Source: Merluccius polli
Taxonomy: Eukaryota > Chordata > Actinopteri > Gadiformes > Merlucciidae
Reading direction: 5' to 3'
Assembly: GCA_030340625.1 (NCBI GenBank)
Contig: JAOPHQ010005701.1
Coordinates: 62,001 to 126,000 of the forward strand
DNA length: 64,000 nt
The notes under the pieces were generated by a model. It did not search any database, was not told the DNA's origin, and was given only the letters and a program-made list of their open reading frames with translations. This document shows, piece after piece, positions 46,055 through 56,980 of this stretch; the first letter of the stretch is position 1; each line of letters starts with the position of its first letter. The position numbers were made by a program, and so were the translations under genes.

Positions 46055-46192
46055 TTGGATATGTGCTGCAGCCGGTGTCCCCCAGGTGAAAAATTACACA
46101 CACACACACACACGTTTACTGTATCACCAATAATCAATAATCGCCTATCACTTCTATTACCACATATTTCGGCTATGGCTTTTGATAATATG

Positions 46193-46194
<2 letters not shown>

Positions 46195-46255
<61 letters not shown>
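46195..46255. repeat. TG microsatellite
   Basis: About 30 TG units at the point where the duplicated intron 2 sequence loses similarity. Confidence 0.95.
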
Positions 46256-46256
<1 letters not shown>

Positions 46257-47176
46257 CATAAGAAGAAGGTCTTATTAGGTAATGAGAAGGAACAGGAAGG
46301 GACATCACCATGGGAGATAAGATATAATGAATATAATGGAGGAATTTTAGCAGTCTGTGGAAAGGCTCTACAGATAAAAGGAAGGGGCTAACTGATATAT
46401 GTGGTTTGGTCAGAAGAGACAAAAAAGTGACAAAACGTTTAGATTATTTTAAAGGAGCACCCACTGTGTAGTCTTGTATGCAGGGGCGAGGCTAGCCCAT
46501 TTTTAGGGGTGCTGAAGCACCCCTAAAAACAGGCTCAGCACCCCTAAAACTTGGGTAAGAAATGTTATTCTAAAAATTGTGTTTGTCTTTGACAGGGTTA
46601 AATAATGTCCAAAACATACTCCGTAGTTTGTGGTTTAAAATGTATATGTTAAGGACGAAAATGAAAACATCCCCGCTTAGCAAATGGTATCATCCTCTTC
46701 TCACCCCTCCTTCTCCTCTGCACCGCTCCGCAGCCCGACCGTCCAGCGCGACTCACGCAGAGTGAGATCTGTTTAGTTGTAGTGTTGTGAATAATTTGCT
46801 CCAAAGCAACTGTGTCTCACACTTCTTCTGTGTCTCACACTTCTTTCCTCTTACCGAGAGTTGTTCCGATTCCGATACCATATCGGTGAGTGCTGGAGTC
46901 CAGGCACCGTTTACCAGTTAGCTCTGTTAGCCCGGTTAGCTCCGTTAGCGCCATTAGCGCGGCTACAGTCGAACTGGAGTCCATTTATTAAGCAGAAACA
47001 GCAGCGCCACAAGTACCTGTGTAGTGCGTACGTGTGTCTCTGTTGTTAAAGTTTATCGTTACTTTGAGACTCATTTTAACAATCGGGAGTCATGTCAACA
47101 TGACGTCACGCGCGTCTTTTCTGGTCCGTCGTCATGGAAACATGAAGCCCTGCCAGTGTTATTTATTTACGTATAT

Positions 47177-47334
47177 TTACGTAATGTACGTAAGTTACGC
47201 AATTTACGTAAATTGCGTGTTACGTAAATAACTTACGTAATTTGCGTAAGTTACGTTATTTACGTAATTTACGTAAATAACGTAACTTACGCAAATTACG
47301 TAAGTTATTTACACAATTTACGTAATTTACGTAA
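47177..47334. repeat. Cluster of TTACGTAA palindromes inside the hAT element
   Basis: Nine exact TTACGTAA octamers occur in 158 bases, with further one-mismatch variants around them. The octamer matches the D-box consensus TTAYGTAA bound by PAR-bZIP and NFIL3 factors. Function is inference. Confidence 0.85.
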
Positions 47335-47779
47335 ATTACATAAATAACGTAACAACGTAAATAACGTTAGGCCTAATAACGTTAACAACGGTAACAACGT
47401 TAATAATGTTAATAACGTTAACAATATCAAAAACCTTTCTCAATCAATACATTCTCATGAAATATAACATGAAGCCCTGCCAGTGGTGCGGCGTTTGGAC
47501 CAGAGTGAAAACAAACGAAACGACACATCACTGTATACCACCAGTATGTGTGAAAACACTCACTGTGGCTTTTTAAATTAATTGTTATTTATTCATAGAT
47601 TTATATCTGTTATTTTTCAGTTGTCTGACTATCAAACCAGACAATAAAATAAAGTTAAATGTTTTTCTTTTGCTGTATTCATTCATGTTTTACAGAGGAT
47701 TTAACCTGAACCAGGCTTTGCAACAATAATAATCACATCACATTCATGGGGGCATAGTATATACTAACTCCTATAGCGT

Positions 47780-47786
<7 letters not shown>

Positions 47787-47853
<67 letters not shown>
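47787..47853. repeat. TG microsatellite inside the hAT element
   Basis: About 33 TG units near the right end. Confidence 0.95.
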
Positions 47854-47858
<5 letters not shown>

Positions 47859-49440
47859 ATAAAGTTATTTTTCAATAGACATATTTTTTGTTGTGTGAAA
47901 AAAGGGTGGGTGGTGGCAGTGGGGCTCATTGGGTGCTCAGCACCCCTAAAGCTCTGACCCTAGAATCGCCCCTGCTTGTATGACTGTTGCAGTTAATAAG
48001 GTGAATACATACTGTTTAAAGTTCAATAGGGTTCAAAATGTGATCCTTAGATAAAACCTGACCATATTTAAACTTTGTTAGATACCTCAATGTACTGCAA
48101 AACAGTTGTATGAGAATGAAGACAGCACAAGCTCTCTACTGCCTCTCGTCATGCAGCTCCACCCGCTCCACCTCCTTTATGTGATTCCACTATTGATTAA
48201 CTGACCACTTACTACACAATACTGAAGCTATACGCGTCAGAACCACTGTGGTCCTCATGCTTGGACCACAGACAAAACTGTCAACTCATTTGTCTTCGTG
48301 ACACGGTGACGAACAGTGGTTGTAGAGAAGATATCAATACATGTCAATACACGCTGTGGATAGATGAACAAGGGAGGGAGCACAGTGAACAGACTCAGGG
48401 CTCACTCAGGTAAGGATCATCAGACACACTTGACGTCATCAGGATTGCATAATACAATTCCCAGGTGTCAAAACAAGCAAACAGTGGTAATGCCGGTGTA
48501 AAACATGCATATACACCAATATAAAAACACAATGCAATATTTGAAGAACTGCACTGCAAATTCCACGTCCATGTGTGGGTGCCAGCCTGGATGGTTCTGC
48601 AGCCGGGGATTTAAAGACCCATACTATGAAACAGATAGTGACAAATACAAGTTGTGCAAGCCTGGCTATGGAGTCTTGAAGCAAGGTTATGTTTTATTCT
48701 ATAAAGCACAACCACAAATGACATACAAGCAACATTTCTGGTGGCAAGGTTAAGACGTGCATTCACAGCTAACTGTGAATTAGCTGTGAATTGATTTCAG
48801 GGACTGCAGAGTCAAATGTGGTGTGCTCAAGTTGTGAAAGCACCTTTTCTGCAATCCTGCAAGCCTCATACAAGGTGAGCAAAACCACTCATCTGCAAAA
48901 ATCATGAGTGCTTTAATTGCATGATTTTCAATTACTGTGAACCAGGTCTCTCTCTCTCTCTCCCTCCATCTCTATTTCTATCTCTATCTCGCCAGCGAGC
49001 ACTGACGTAAAACTAGGTTGGCTTATTAATTTGATGACTACAACGACTATAACATTGTGATCTTATCCCTTTTTGAAATATTAACGTGTGTGTGTGTGCG
49101 TCTTTGTCTTATCCAACTATTTGTTACCCCCATTGTCATTGGCTGTGTTTTGCTCATCATCATCCTGGTTGTGCTGTGGCAATCTAAAATCATTAACAGG
49201 AAAGGTAATACTAGATGCCGTACGATTGTATAGTCATCCTCTGCATTGTAACAATATACAAACTTTTAACTGAAATCAATTTAGGTCTTGATTCGATTAG
49301 ATATTCAATTCTTTGTACACTACAATATACATCATTGCGCTATATGTGTATACATCGATGCAAAAAAGGCATCTCGGATTACAGGCCCCTCTTTCTGGAG
49401 TCACCCTCAAAATGAGTTACAAATGGAGAGCTCGTTCTTT

Positions 49441-49591
49441 AAGCATGTGTAAGGCATTGCTCAAAGCAGTAACTGAAAATGAGGCAATGAATTGTAACTG
49501 TTTTGCTGCGTAGCCTCACCAGTATATTTGAATTATTATAAATAATCATTGTAGATGTTCATGTAATTTGTATTGTCTTGTAGTGTTTAGT

Positions 49592-49628
<37 letters not shown>

Positions 49629-50150
49629 ACACTTCTATGGGTCTCTTGCAAAAGAGGTGCGCAACCTCAATGGAATAAATAATGCTGTTTTAATAAAACA
49701 TAATTGTACAACAGCACCACTTTGGAACTAAGTGTTTTAAGTAGGCCTAATGCTTTTAAGTGCTATCCTCTGGGATTATTGTATCTTGATACTCCTTGGA
49801 GTTGTTTGTGCTTTTAAAATCCTAATAAAAATCAATCAGTCAATCAATCAACAGCAGATTATTGTCTATTGTATATATATGTTTACTGTAAATAAACCAC
49901 CAAACTGATAGTCAAGCAGATAATAGACCATGGTAGCCTACCATCTATCTTATTTATGAAACGCATTGGCACGTTCTCTCTTTAGACACTATCGCCCCCT
50001 ACTGGTTCATACATTACTGTGAATTTGATAACAGCATTATTTGGCTCATCGCTGTTAAGAATTGTGTGAATGAAATCTGATGATGCTAACGGCCTATTAA
50101 TTGATGAGATACTTCTGTTGTGTGTGTGTGTGTGTGTGTGTTTGCATCAG
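49441..50150. other. Intergenic between receptor pseudogene and trim62
   Basis: No gene recognised. A TG repeat lies at about 49599-49627 and another at about 50119-50141. Confidence 0.45.
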
Positions 50151-50159
50151 CCATGCCAG

Positions 50160-50529
50160 GTGCCATGTTTCAATTAAAGAGCTCGAGACCGGAGAGAGTC
50201 AGCTGAGCTGGAGAGCGAGCGGTGGGGGTCGAGTCCGCGCCGGTCCATTAACGGGTGAACACAGGATCCACCCAGCTCATATTTTCAAGTATTTAATCCA
50301 CATTTTCTTTGACACACGTCGGAAAGTTAATTTTTAATGTCCCATAGTTTGTTTTTAACCGTATTTATTGTGATGCGGTGGCGGTGTTTACCGGTTTTTA
50401 ATCAGCATTATGCGTGGAAACACCCGCTGCTCGGACAGGTGGTTTGTTCTGTTGCCGCTGTTTGTTGTTCCCCTTCCTGAAGGAAAACCAAGCGCTGGGA
50501 CTGCCCGTGTCGGCGGCATCTGTGAGCTG
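50160..50529 (+). other. Candidate first (non-coding) exon of trim62
   Basis: Moderately GC-rich sequence ends in CTG followed by a consensus donor GTGAGT at 50530. The next acceptor, TTTACAG ending at 51405, would join it to the exon that carries the trim62 start codon. It contains a 40-codon open frame (ATG at 50410) with a signal-like hydrophobic stretch that would stop two codons after splicing, so it is best read as an upstream ORF. The 5' limit is approximate. Confidence 0.4.
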
Positions 50530-51194
50530 GTGAGTTGAGTTTCTTTTTGCCGTTTAATTGATGACAGGTTGTATTATTTGGTTTAACGAAAGCATATCGC
50601 GGTACAAATGTCGCTTACTTAACCACGTGTCTTTATTTTCAAAAAGTACAAAAAGTGGTTCCCCCTTTATGTCCAGTCTCTGCCGTCTGCGTGTGGCGGT
50701 CCGTAGAAAGGTGGTGTCGTGGTTCTGCTCAGATGTACACTTAGGAAACACCAAGGTGGAGCACGCCACTCACACTGCAGTCTTGCAAGAGCTGTGATAC
50801 TCGCTTTGACAGTTTACGATTAAAAAACTGCTGACTCGTTTTTAAAATACAATGCTGGTCGTCTCGGACATTCAAGTAATCTGTCACTGGAGACGGATGG
50901 GATCGGGAGAGGTAACGTGCTGCAGGTGCTGTCCGTGTTGGAGTGAACTAGGCTGTCCTTTCATGTTTTATCGTGATGTGGTCTTTTACTTTACGAGGTC
51001 GACAATCAGCGGTTTAAGTCAATTCTTCATTTTAAAATGTCACTATCAGGTTGTTTTTTTATATGCATATACAACCACGTTGACCACGCGGGTCTGTAGG
51101 TATGAAGTCTGGATCCACAGATCATCATGGCCTTGAAAGTGCAGTGCTCATCTTTAATGCTACTTGTGGAGTGGGTTGGTCATAAAAATGTGTT

Positions 51195-51217
51195 GGGGGG
51201 GGGGGGGGGGGGGGGAA
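51195..51217. repeat. G homopolymer
   Basis: About 22 Gs in the putative 5' intron of trim62. Confidence 0.85.
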
Positions 51218-51542
51218 AGCACCAGTGATGAATAAAACGTATGTAGGTTAATAAAACACTGGTTGTTAAATTGTGGTGATATCACAATCATGAAAATGAA
51301 ACTGCTGAAAGGACTTCCTTAAATGACTTCTATATATGCAACGTCCTGTCATTTAAGGGATGGATCAGCTAACATTGCTTTTTTTTTTGTATATATTCTT
51401 TACAGAATAATTAAAGAGTTCAAACCCCACGATTCTCCAGGAGTCCAGCAGTCAGTCAATACCGCAACCAGAAGAGAAACGCAGCTAAGAAGCACGGGCT
51501 ATTCTGTCTGTTTTAGATGCAACCCGCTCTCCGCGTTTGCCA

Positions 51543-51950
51543 ATGGCTTGCTGTCTGAAGGACGAGCTGCTCTGCTCCATCTGCCTGAGCATCTACCAGG
51601 ACCCGGTCAGCTTCGGTTGTGAGCACTACTTCTGCCGAAAGTGCATCACTGAGCACTGGATCAGACAGGAGCTTCACGGGGCGCGGGACTGTCCTGAGTG
51701 CCGGCGCACCTTCCCCGACCCGCTGCTGTCGCCCAGCCTCAAGCTGTCCAACATCGTGGAGCGCTACTCCGCCTTCCCGCTGGACGCCATCCTCAACGCC
51801 CAGAGGAACTCGTACCCCTGCAAGGACCACGAGAAGGTCAAGCTCTTCTGCCTCAGCGACAAAAGCCTGGTGTGCTTCTTCTGCGACGAGCCGGCGCTGC
51901 ACGAGCAGCACCAGGTGACCACCATTGACGAGGCGTTTGAGGAGATACAG
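51543..51950 (+). CDS. trim62: TRIM62 E3 ubiquitin ligase, first coding exon (partial)
   Basis: The exon encodes residues 1-136 and ends ATACAG before the donor GTCAGT at 51951, phase 0. It starts MACCLKDELLCSICLSIYQD, close to human TRIM62 (MACSLKDELL). The C3HC4 RING is complete (Cys11, Cys14, Cys26, His28, Cys31, Cys34, Cys50, Cys53) and so is the B-box 2 (Cys93, His96, Cys103, Asp106, Cys111, Cys114, His120, His123). The coiled coil and PRY-SPRY domain are not found on the plus strand up to 64000, so they lie beyond the window behind an intron of more than 12 kb. TRIM62 ligates ubiquitin, with reported roles in CARD9 signalling and epithelial polarity. The ATG at 51543 is chosen by homology; the presumed 5' UTR begins at 51406 and contains another ATG at 51517 in a different frame. 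Confidence 0.95.
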
Positions 51951-53360
51951 GTCAGTTTGGGGATTTAATCTTCTTTTTTCTTTTTTTGGTTCCAGAGATT
52001 TGTCATTGTTTGAATCCTCCCCTCAAAACGTCTTTATAGAGTCACCTATTGGGGACGAGAATCATCAGGGACCTCACGAAAAGATATTGCAACTAGTATT
52101 TTTGAATACGATACGTATTGCAATTCTGTAAAATATTGTGATTCTGTAAATATCACGATCACGACCATGATATAAAATCGTCAGATCGCCCACCCCTACT
52201 TAAGGGTATCAAATGGTGCTAAAGAAAAGGGACGATGAGTGATACCAAAACAAAGAAATTAGTAAAAGCAAAAGTGGAACTAAACTGTCAGCTTGTAATT
52301 TAAATACTAATCTTATATATCAAAGAAAAGGTTGCTGACTACACTGCTTAAACTAACTCAAAGGCATCCGATCATCTGAGTGGACAGGTTCAAGAAATGA
52401 ATATGCAATTGTAAGAGTAGATTAAAGAGGATTGTTTTTAAAGAGGAAACTCCCTGTATCATTGATCAACTTTCCGATATGGATACACCATGCCAGTTTA
52501 ATCTAAAATGATTTCATTATGGCAGTGTATTGTAATGCCTTTAAGTGTTTGCCTTCTTCTTAGTAATCCATATTAATTTAAATTCAGTGTCAGTCGACAT
52601 TCACTGAGCCGAAAATGCCAAAACCGCAACAAAGCCATTACTTCTTGCTTCATTCCAATTGTATAGCACAAAAAAAGTAATATTTGGTGATGCCTTTCTG
52701 TCAGCCTGCTAGCTAAGATACTCTGCAGCTGTTTCCTGGTCCACTGCTCCCATGGAAGACGGCAGGGCAGAGGTTTTGATAAGAAACAGACCAACATGTT
52801 TATGGTTAAAAGCACTTTGAAAATGTTGGCGTGTTGTTTGACTCCCCAAATGAAAGTCTGGAAAGGAAAGGGCTTGCATTGCAATCTGCAGCTTCCAAGC
52901 ACTGCACAACAGGATATCTATTAGGACTTGACACTATCCCATACAGTAATACACTAGCGTCTGTGGTGGAGGTATTAAAATCCTCCTTGCACAATGTGAT
53001 CATTTTTGCCTATTGACTATTTGTTAGAATGTCCACTTACAGCCACTGACTGGGTTTACTACCGTCTCAGTAGAAACTGGGAAAGGTATTGCACCTGCCT
53101 GGAAAATATACACCACATATAGGTATCCGAGATATCCTTTAACATGATAATAATTTACATAATTTCCAGTAAGTATCGTCTGTCATACGGAATTGAACAC
53201 ATTTATGCTTGTAGATTTAAAACCCTATTGTAGACAATCTAAAGGAGGTCCGTTAGATAAAGGTATAATATCAGACAAAGACTTGCTTTGTCATTCTTAT
53301 TTTGAATCTCATATTGTAATATGCTTTAGTGCTTGCCCTCTCACCATTATTGTTTTAGGT

Positions 53361-53418
53361 TTACATTTAGGGCATTTAGCAGACGCTTTTTGTCCAAAGC
53401 GACTTACAATAAGTTTAG
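53361..53418 (-). mobile_element. Truncated SINE tail
   Basis: Contains TTAGCAGACGCTTTTTGTCC followed by AAAGCGACTTACAA, the same tail as the SINE at 17043-17244. Confidence 0.55.
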
Positions 53419-54093
53419 ATGATAAAATGATCTGCGTATGTCAAACAAATGCACAACTGTATGACAACAAAGATGAGAAAACAGGCAATTCTGTTGGTGC
53501 CCAGTGCAAATATTATCAGAAGGTCAGTAAAGATTGCAGCAGACTGCATTTGTATGAACATTTTTGCTTACAATTCAGACTGCATGTTGGGAACACGAGA
53601 AAAGGTCAACGCTGTTGAATCTTTGTGCAGCACAATTAGGTCTCTGCTAGACGTTTCTGTATTTTTGGCACTTCGACACTCTACTTAGGACTTATTTTCA
53701 AGGCAGTGATCTGGCATTTTCTTGTTCAGCGGGAGGCTCCTGCAGTGAAGCCAGGCAGCGGAGAACATCTGAAAACAACCATGTCCTCGAAGAACTTGTC
53801 ACCCTTGCACTTTAAGTATTTCAAGTGCTTTCCTGTGCAACTTCTCATCCAGCCCAGTGGAAGTCTAAGCTGGAGGTGAACACGCTGTTTTAAATAACTT
53901 GTACCTGAAATGCATGTTTTGCCACATGTATTGTCACAGTCAACCACAAATGACACAATGGTCACTGAATTCCTTATTCATGGGGACTGATACAAATAAA
54001 ATGGCTTTCACTTTTTTCGCTTCCACTTCAATTTTTCGCTCCTTTTTCTTTGTCCCTTTCTTTCCATTGAGAAGAGTTTTGTGTTGGAAAGAA

Positions 54094-54304
<211 letters not shown>

Positions 54305-56449
54305 CGTGCAAGCGCATAACTTGAAGCCTGGCCAGACCATCAATTGTTCCCTCATGTCAAATGTTGACTGTAACAAAAAGACCCGGCTACCAACAATTCC
54401 TAGTAACTAATGACTTCTTATGAAACTAGAGAATCGCCGTGTCGTCTCTGTTACCCTGGTTTAGATTAGTCTAAACGGTACTGCCCTCCATGCAGTGTGT
54501 TCTACATCTACCCCTTTTTTAGAGAAGGAGAAACATCTTGTTCTTGTTTACCTATGTAAACAACTGAGCAGAATATGATTGATGGTCATGTTTTATAAAA
54601 AGCCTCTTAAGGGCAGTCTTCGGTTTCACATCAACACCGTGGCACACAGCCCACACCACTGAACCACTTACTCTCCTTGACAACCACCATGGGTACCAAA
54701 TATATACGTACACGCAATACCTCTAGGTGCTATTCAAAGTGTGCAATATTCACACTGGTTTGGCCTGTTGTTTTGGATTACCATGCAGATGCGTGCAACT
54801 GTGCATGCAAATGGAAGTGTTTGCATGCATCGCCACTCTGTATTTAGAAGCATGGTCCAAGCATTACAATTCAATATTCAGCGTGCGGAGGATTACAGCC
54901 AGTTCTCTTGATTCCCCTGGCGTGGTTCACGCGCGGTTCTGCTGTAGTGAGCCCAGCTTGTGTCACGGCGACTCTGCCTTGAGTATGTGTTGACGGTGCA
55001 TTCGTTGGACGGCTGATGAATCCAGGCTTCGGCTTTCACTCTGGTGGGGTGTAATCTCCTTAGCCTGGCATGCTACTCTCCTGACCCCCCCCCCCCGACC
55101 CCTGCGGGCATCACTTTGCCCCCCACTGATTTTTGTCATCCTTTTGCTCCCGCGGGTGCACATCCGAGGTCCAAATCTGCTGATTTAGTGCATGGTGACA
55201 CAACTGTGTCTGCACTACTGATGACTTTCTCACTCTAGAGGATATAAAGGTGGGATTGGGAAAGTTTTTGTCTTGACTTTGAATTAGACTTTGACTAATG
55301 GGAAGCCAAATAGGGAAGTGGAGTTCTAGTCCCTCGTTATCCAAGCATATATGGTCAGACTCCACGGTATGCATGAAATAACATTATTACTGATGGTGAG
55401 GCATGGTGGCCCCAAACCATCGTCAAAGCCACCATTATTGTGTGAATTACATAATGTAGAATGGACAAACGGTTTTAAAGGTTTTTCAGCCCAACTTATA
55501 GTTGTGTTTGAATACTTATCTGTAATTCTTGTGATTAAAATGTGATGGTTTGAGTGAAGCTGTTTGGCTGTGTTGGCTGCTGTGGGTTGAACTCCATACT
55601 CGGTTAGGCTGTTGATGTTGTGCTTAGTCACTCATTGAGGTCAGTCTGAGGGAGCAGCTGTAACTATACTTCTGATGAAGAAACGCCTTCATACCGAGAG
55701 CTAGAGTCGACATGCAGGGGGAAACTAACATGGTGGTGGCTTTTTCGTTGAGATATTTGATGATCTTGTCAGTTTGTCTCTCTCTCTGCAGGTCAGTCTA
55801 GCCTTGAGCCCGTTGAAAGCCTCTCCCAAAAATTAAACTTTAATCTGATTGACTGGAGTTTTTTGAACAACGTAAGGCCTGCGCCCATATGTGGAAATCA
55901 ATTGCTGCCCAGTCAAGGCCTGATTGATATTCATTGCGAAATGGAAACTTGAATATTTGGATGGTCTCACGAGGCTAGAAGGTACCGGTCTTCCTGTTAT
56001 TGGGCTGTGGTTCACTCTCGGTCAGAGCTCAGCTCTTTTTTTAGGGATGTTCCTGCTGTGTTCACTAAACACAAGCAAATCATTCTATAGTATGACCAAC
56101 ACAACATTGGATACAGTCTACATATAAACTGCTCTTTCCTGTAGGCCAGCCCTATGTACGTGTTATGATGAAATTAGATAAATTGATGCATGAATTGATG
56201 TGGATAACGTATCTTTATTTAACTGTTGAATTGTAAAAAGAAAAACCTTCAATCACAGTAGAATATTAACCTTGTAAACAACATAAAAAAGAGAGAATCT
56301 GTGGCTCTACCACACAATATTTAGATAACTCAAAGTCGTCATAATAAACATGTAATATATATAAACATGTGGATTACACGTTTTACTAAAATCTAAAAAG
56401 AAAAATAAATTATATATATTTATATATTAAATAATATATAATATAAATG

Positions 56450-56980
56450 GCATACTGTACCCCGTGTCCTGGGCAGGGAGACGCTAGACACACTGTGACT
56501 AATACCGGTGATCGCGTCTTTAGTTCACCGCATCACATCGCTAATTCAGAGCGTGAATCTGTTGAATATCCAACATATCTAACTGGAAAAAAAACGACGT
56601 TCAAACTGTATAAGCTGCCTTTTTTTAATGCATACACCACAGCAGCGCTGTGCTGCTATACAATTCACTTTCAGTTTTGATGTGGGGACGTTCCTGGCGG
56701 GTGGACATTACTGTAAAACTTGTTGAACGCGTTGGGAACGCCGCCCACCCGGCCAGCTACTAAACGTTGGCAAACAAACCTATTTTATACAGCCTCTCAA
56801 CAACAATGTGTGGAGTGATGCCCTGTGTTGTGGCGAAGGTAACAAGGTTCTGCACAAAACCTGATTCTGTGCATCTTCTTTCCTTAATTCAAAATAGGTC
56901 CAGACAACCAACGTACTCTTTCCTCTTTGACACTAAAGTCACCTCAGTGTTTGGTTCTGCCGAGGCCATTTTCACAAGAT
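56450..56980 (-). mobile_element. Second copy, inverted, of the family seen in miip intron 6
   Basis: Blocks such as GTTGAATATCCAACATAT, GGGAACG-CGCCCACC and CCAGCTACTAAACGTTGG mirror the interior of the element at 34931-36214 in reverse orientation. TTAA-bounded ends were not identified, so limits are approximate. Confidence 0.5.

Larger units (their letters stand above)
46481..47974. mobile_element. hAT-type transposon, 1494 bp, with 8-bp target duplication
   Basis: Termini CAGGGGCGA and TCGCCCCTG are inverted repeats and are flanked by identical CTTGTATG at 46473-46480 and 47975-47982. Subterminal motifs AGCACCCCTAAA recur in both orientations near both ends. A short frame at 47469 (MKPCQWCGVWTRV...HHC) resembles the start of a BED-type zinc finger but stops after about 35 codons, so the copy is non-autonomous. 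It sits in intron 2 of the receptor pseudogene. Confidence 0.92.
46055..49440 (+). pseudogene. Decayed tandem duplicate of the TNF receptor gene
   Basis: Sequence blocks match the intact-order receptor gene 6 kb upstream: the end of exon 2 (46055-46086, CCGGTGTCCCCCAG plus donor), intron 2 (46087-46197 and 48112-48440), most of exon 4 (48531-48685), exon 5 (48801-48875, with an internal deletion), the last ~25 bases of exon 6 (about 48993-49012) and exon 7 (49123-49205). Exon 1, exon 3, most of exon 6 and exons 8-9 are missing or unrecognisable; the acceptor before exon 7 reads ATTTG instead of ATTAG; exon 7 lacks nine bases. A 1.49-kb hAT element interrupts intron 2. It cannot encode a receptor, although exon 4 remains open. 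Confidence 0.85.

Noticed and set aside
48505..48753. Open frame over the second exon 4 as an independent small receptor
   Set aside because: It lacks a signal exon, the neighbouring CRD exons and an acceptor; the surrounding exons are deleted or broken.
51513..51911. 132-codon minus-strand frame opposite trim62
   Set aside because: Mirror frame caused by the GC-rich coding exon; no similarity of its own.
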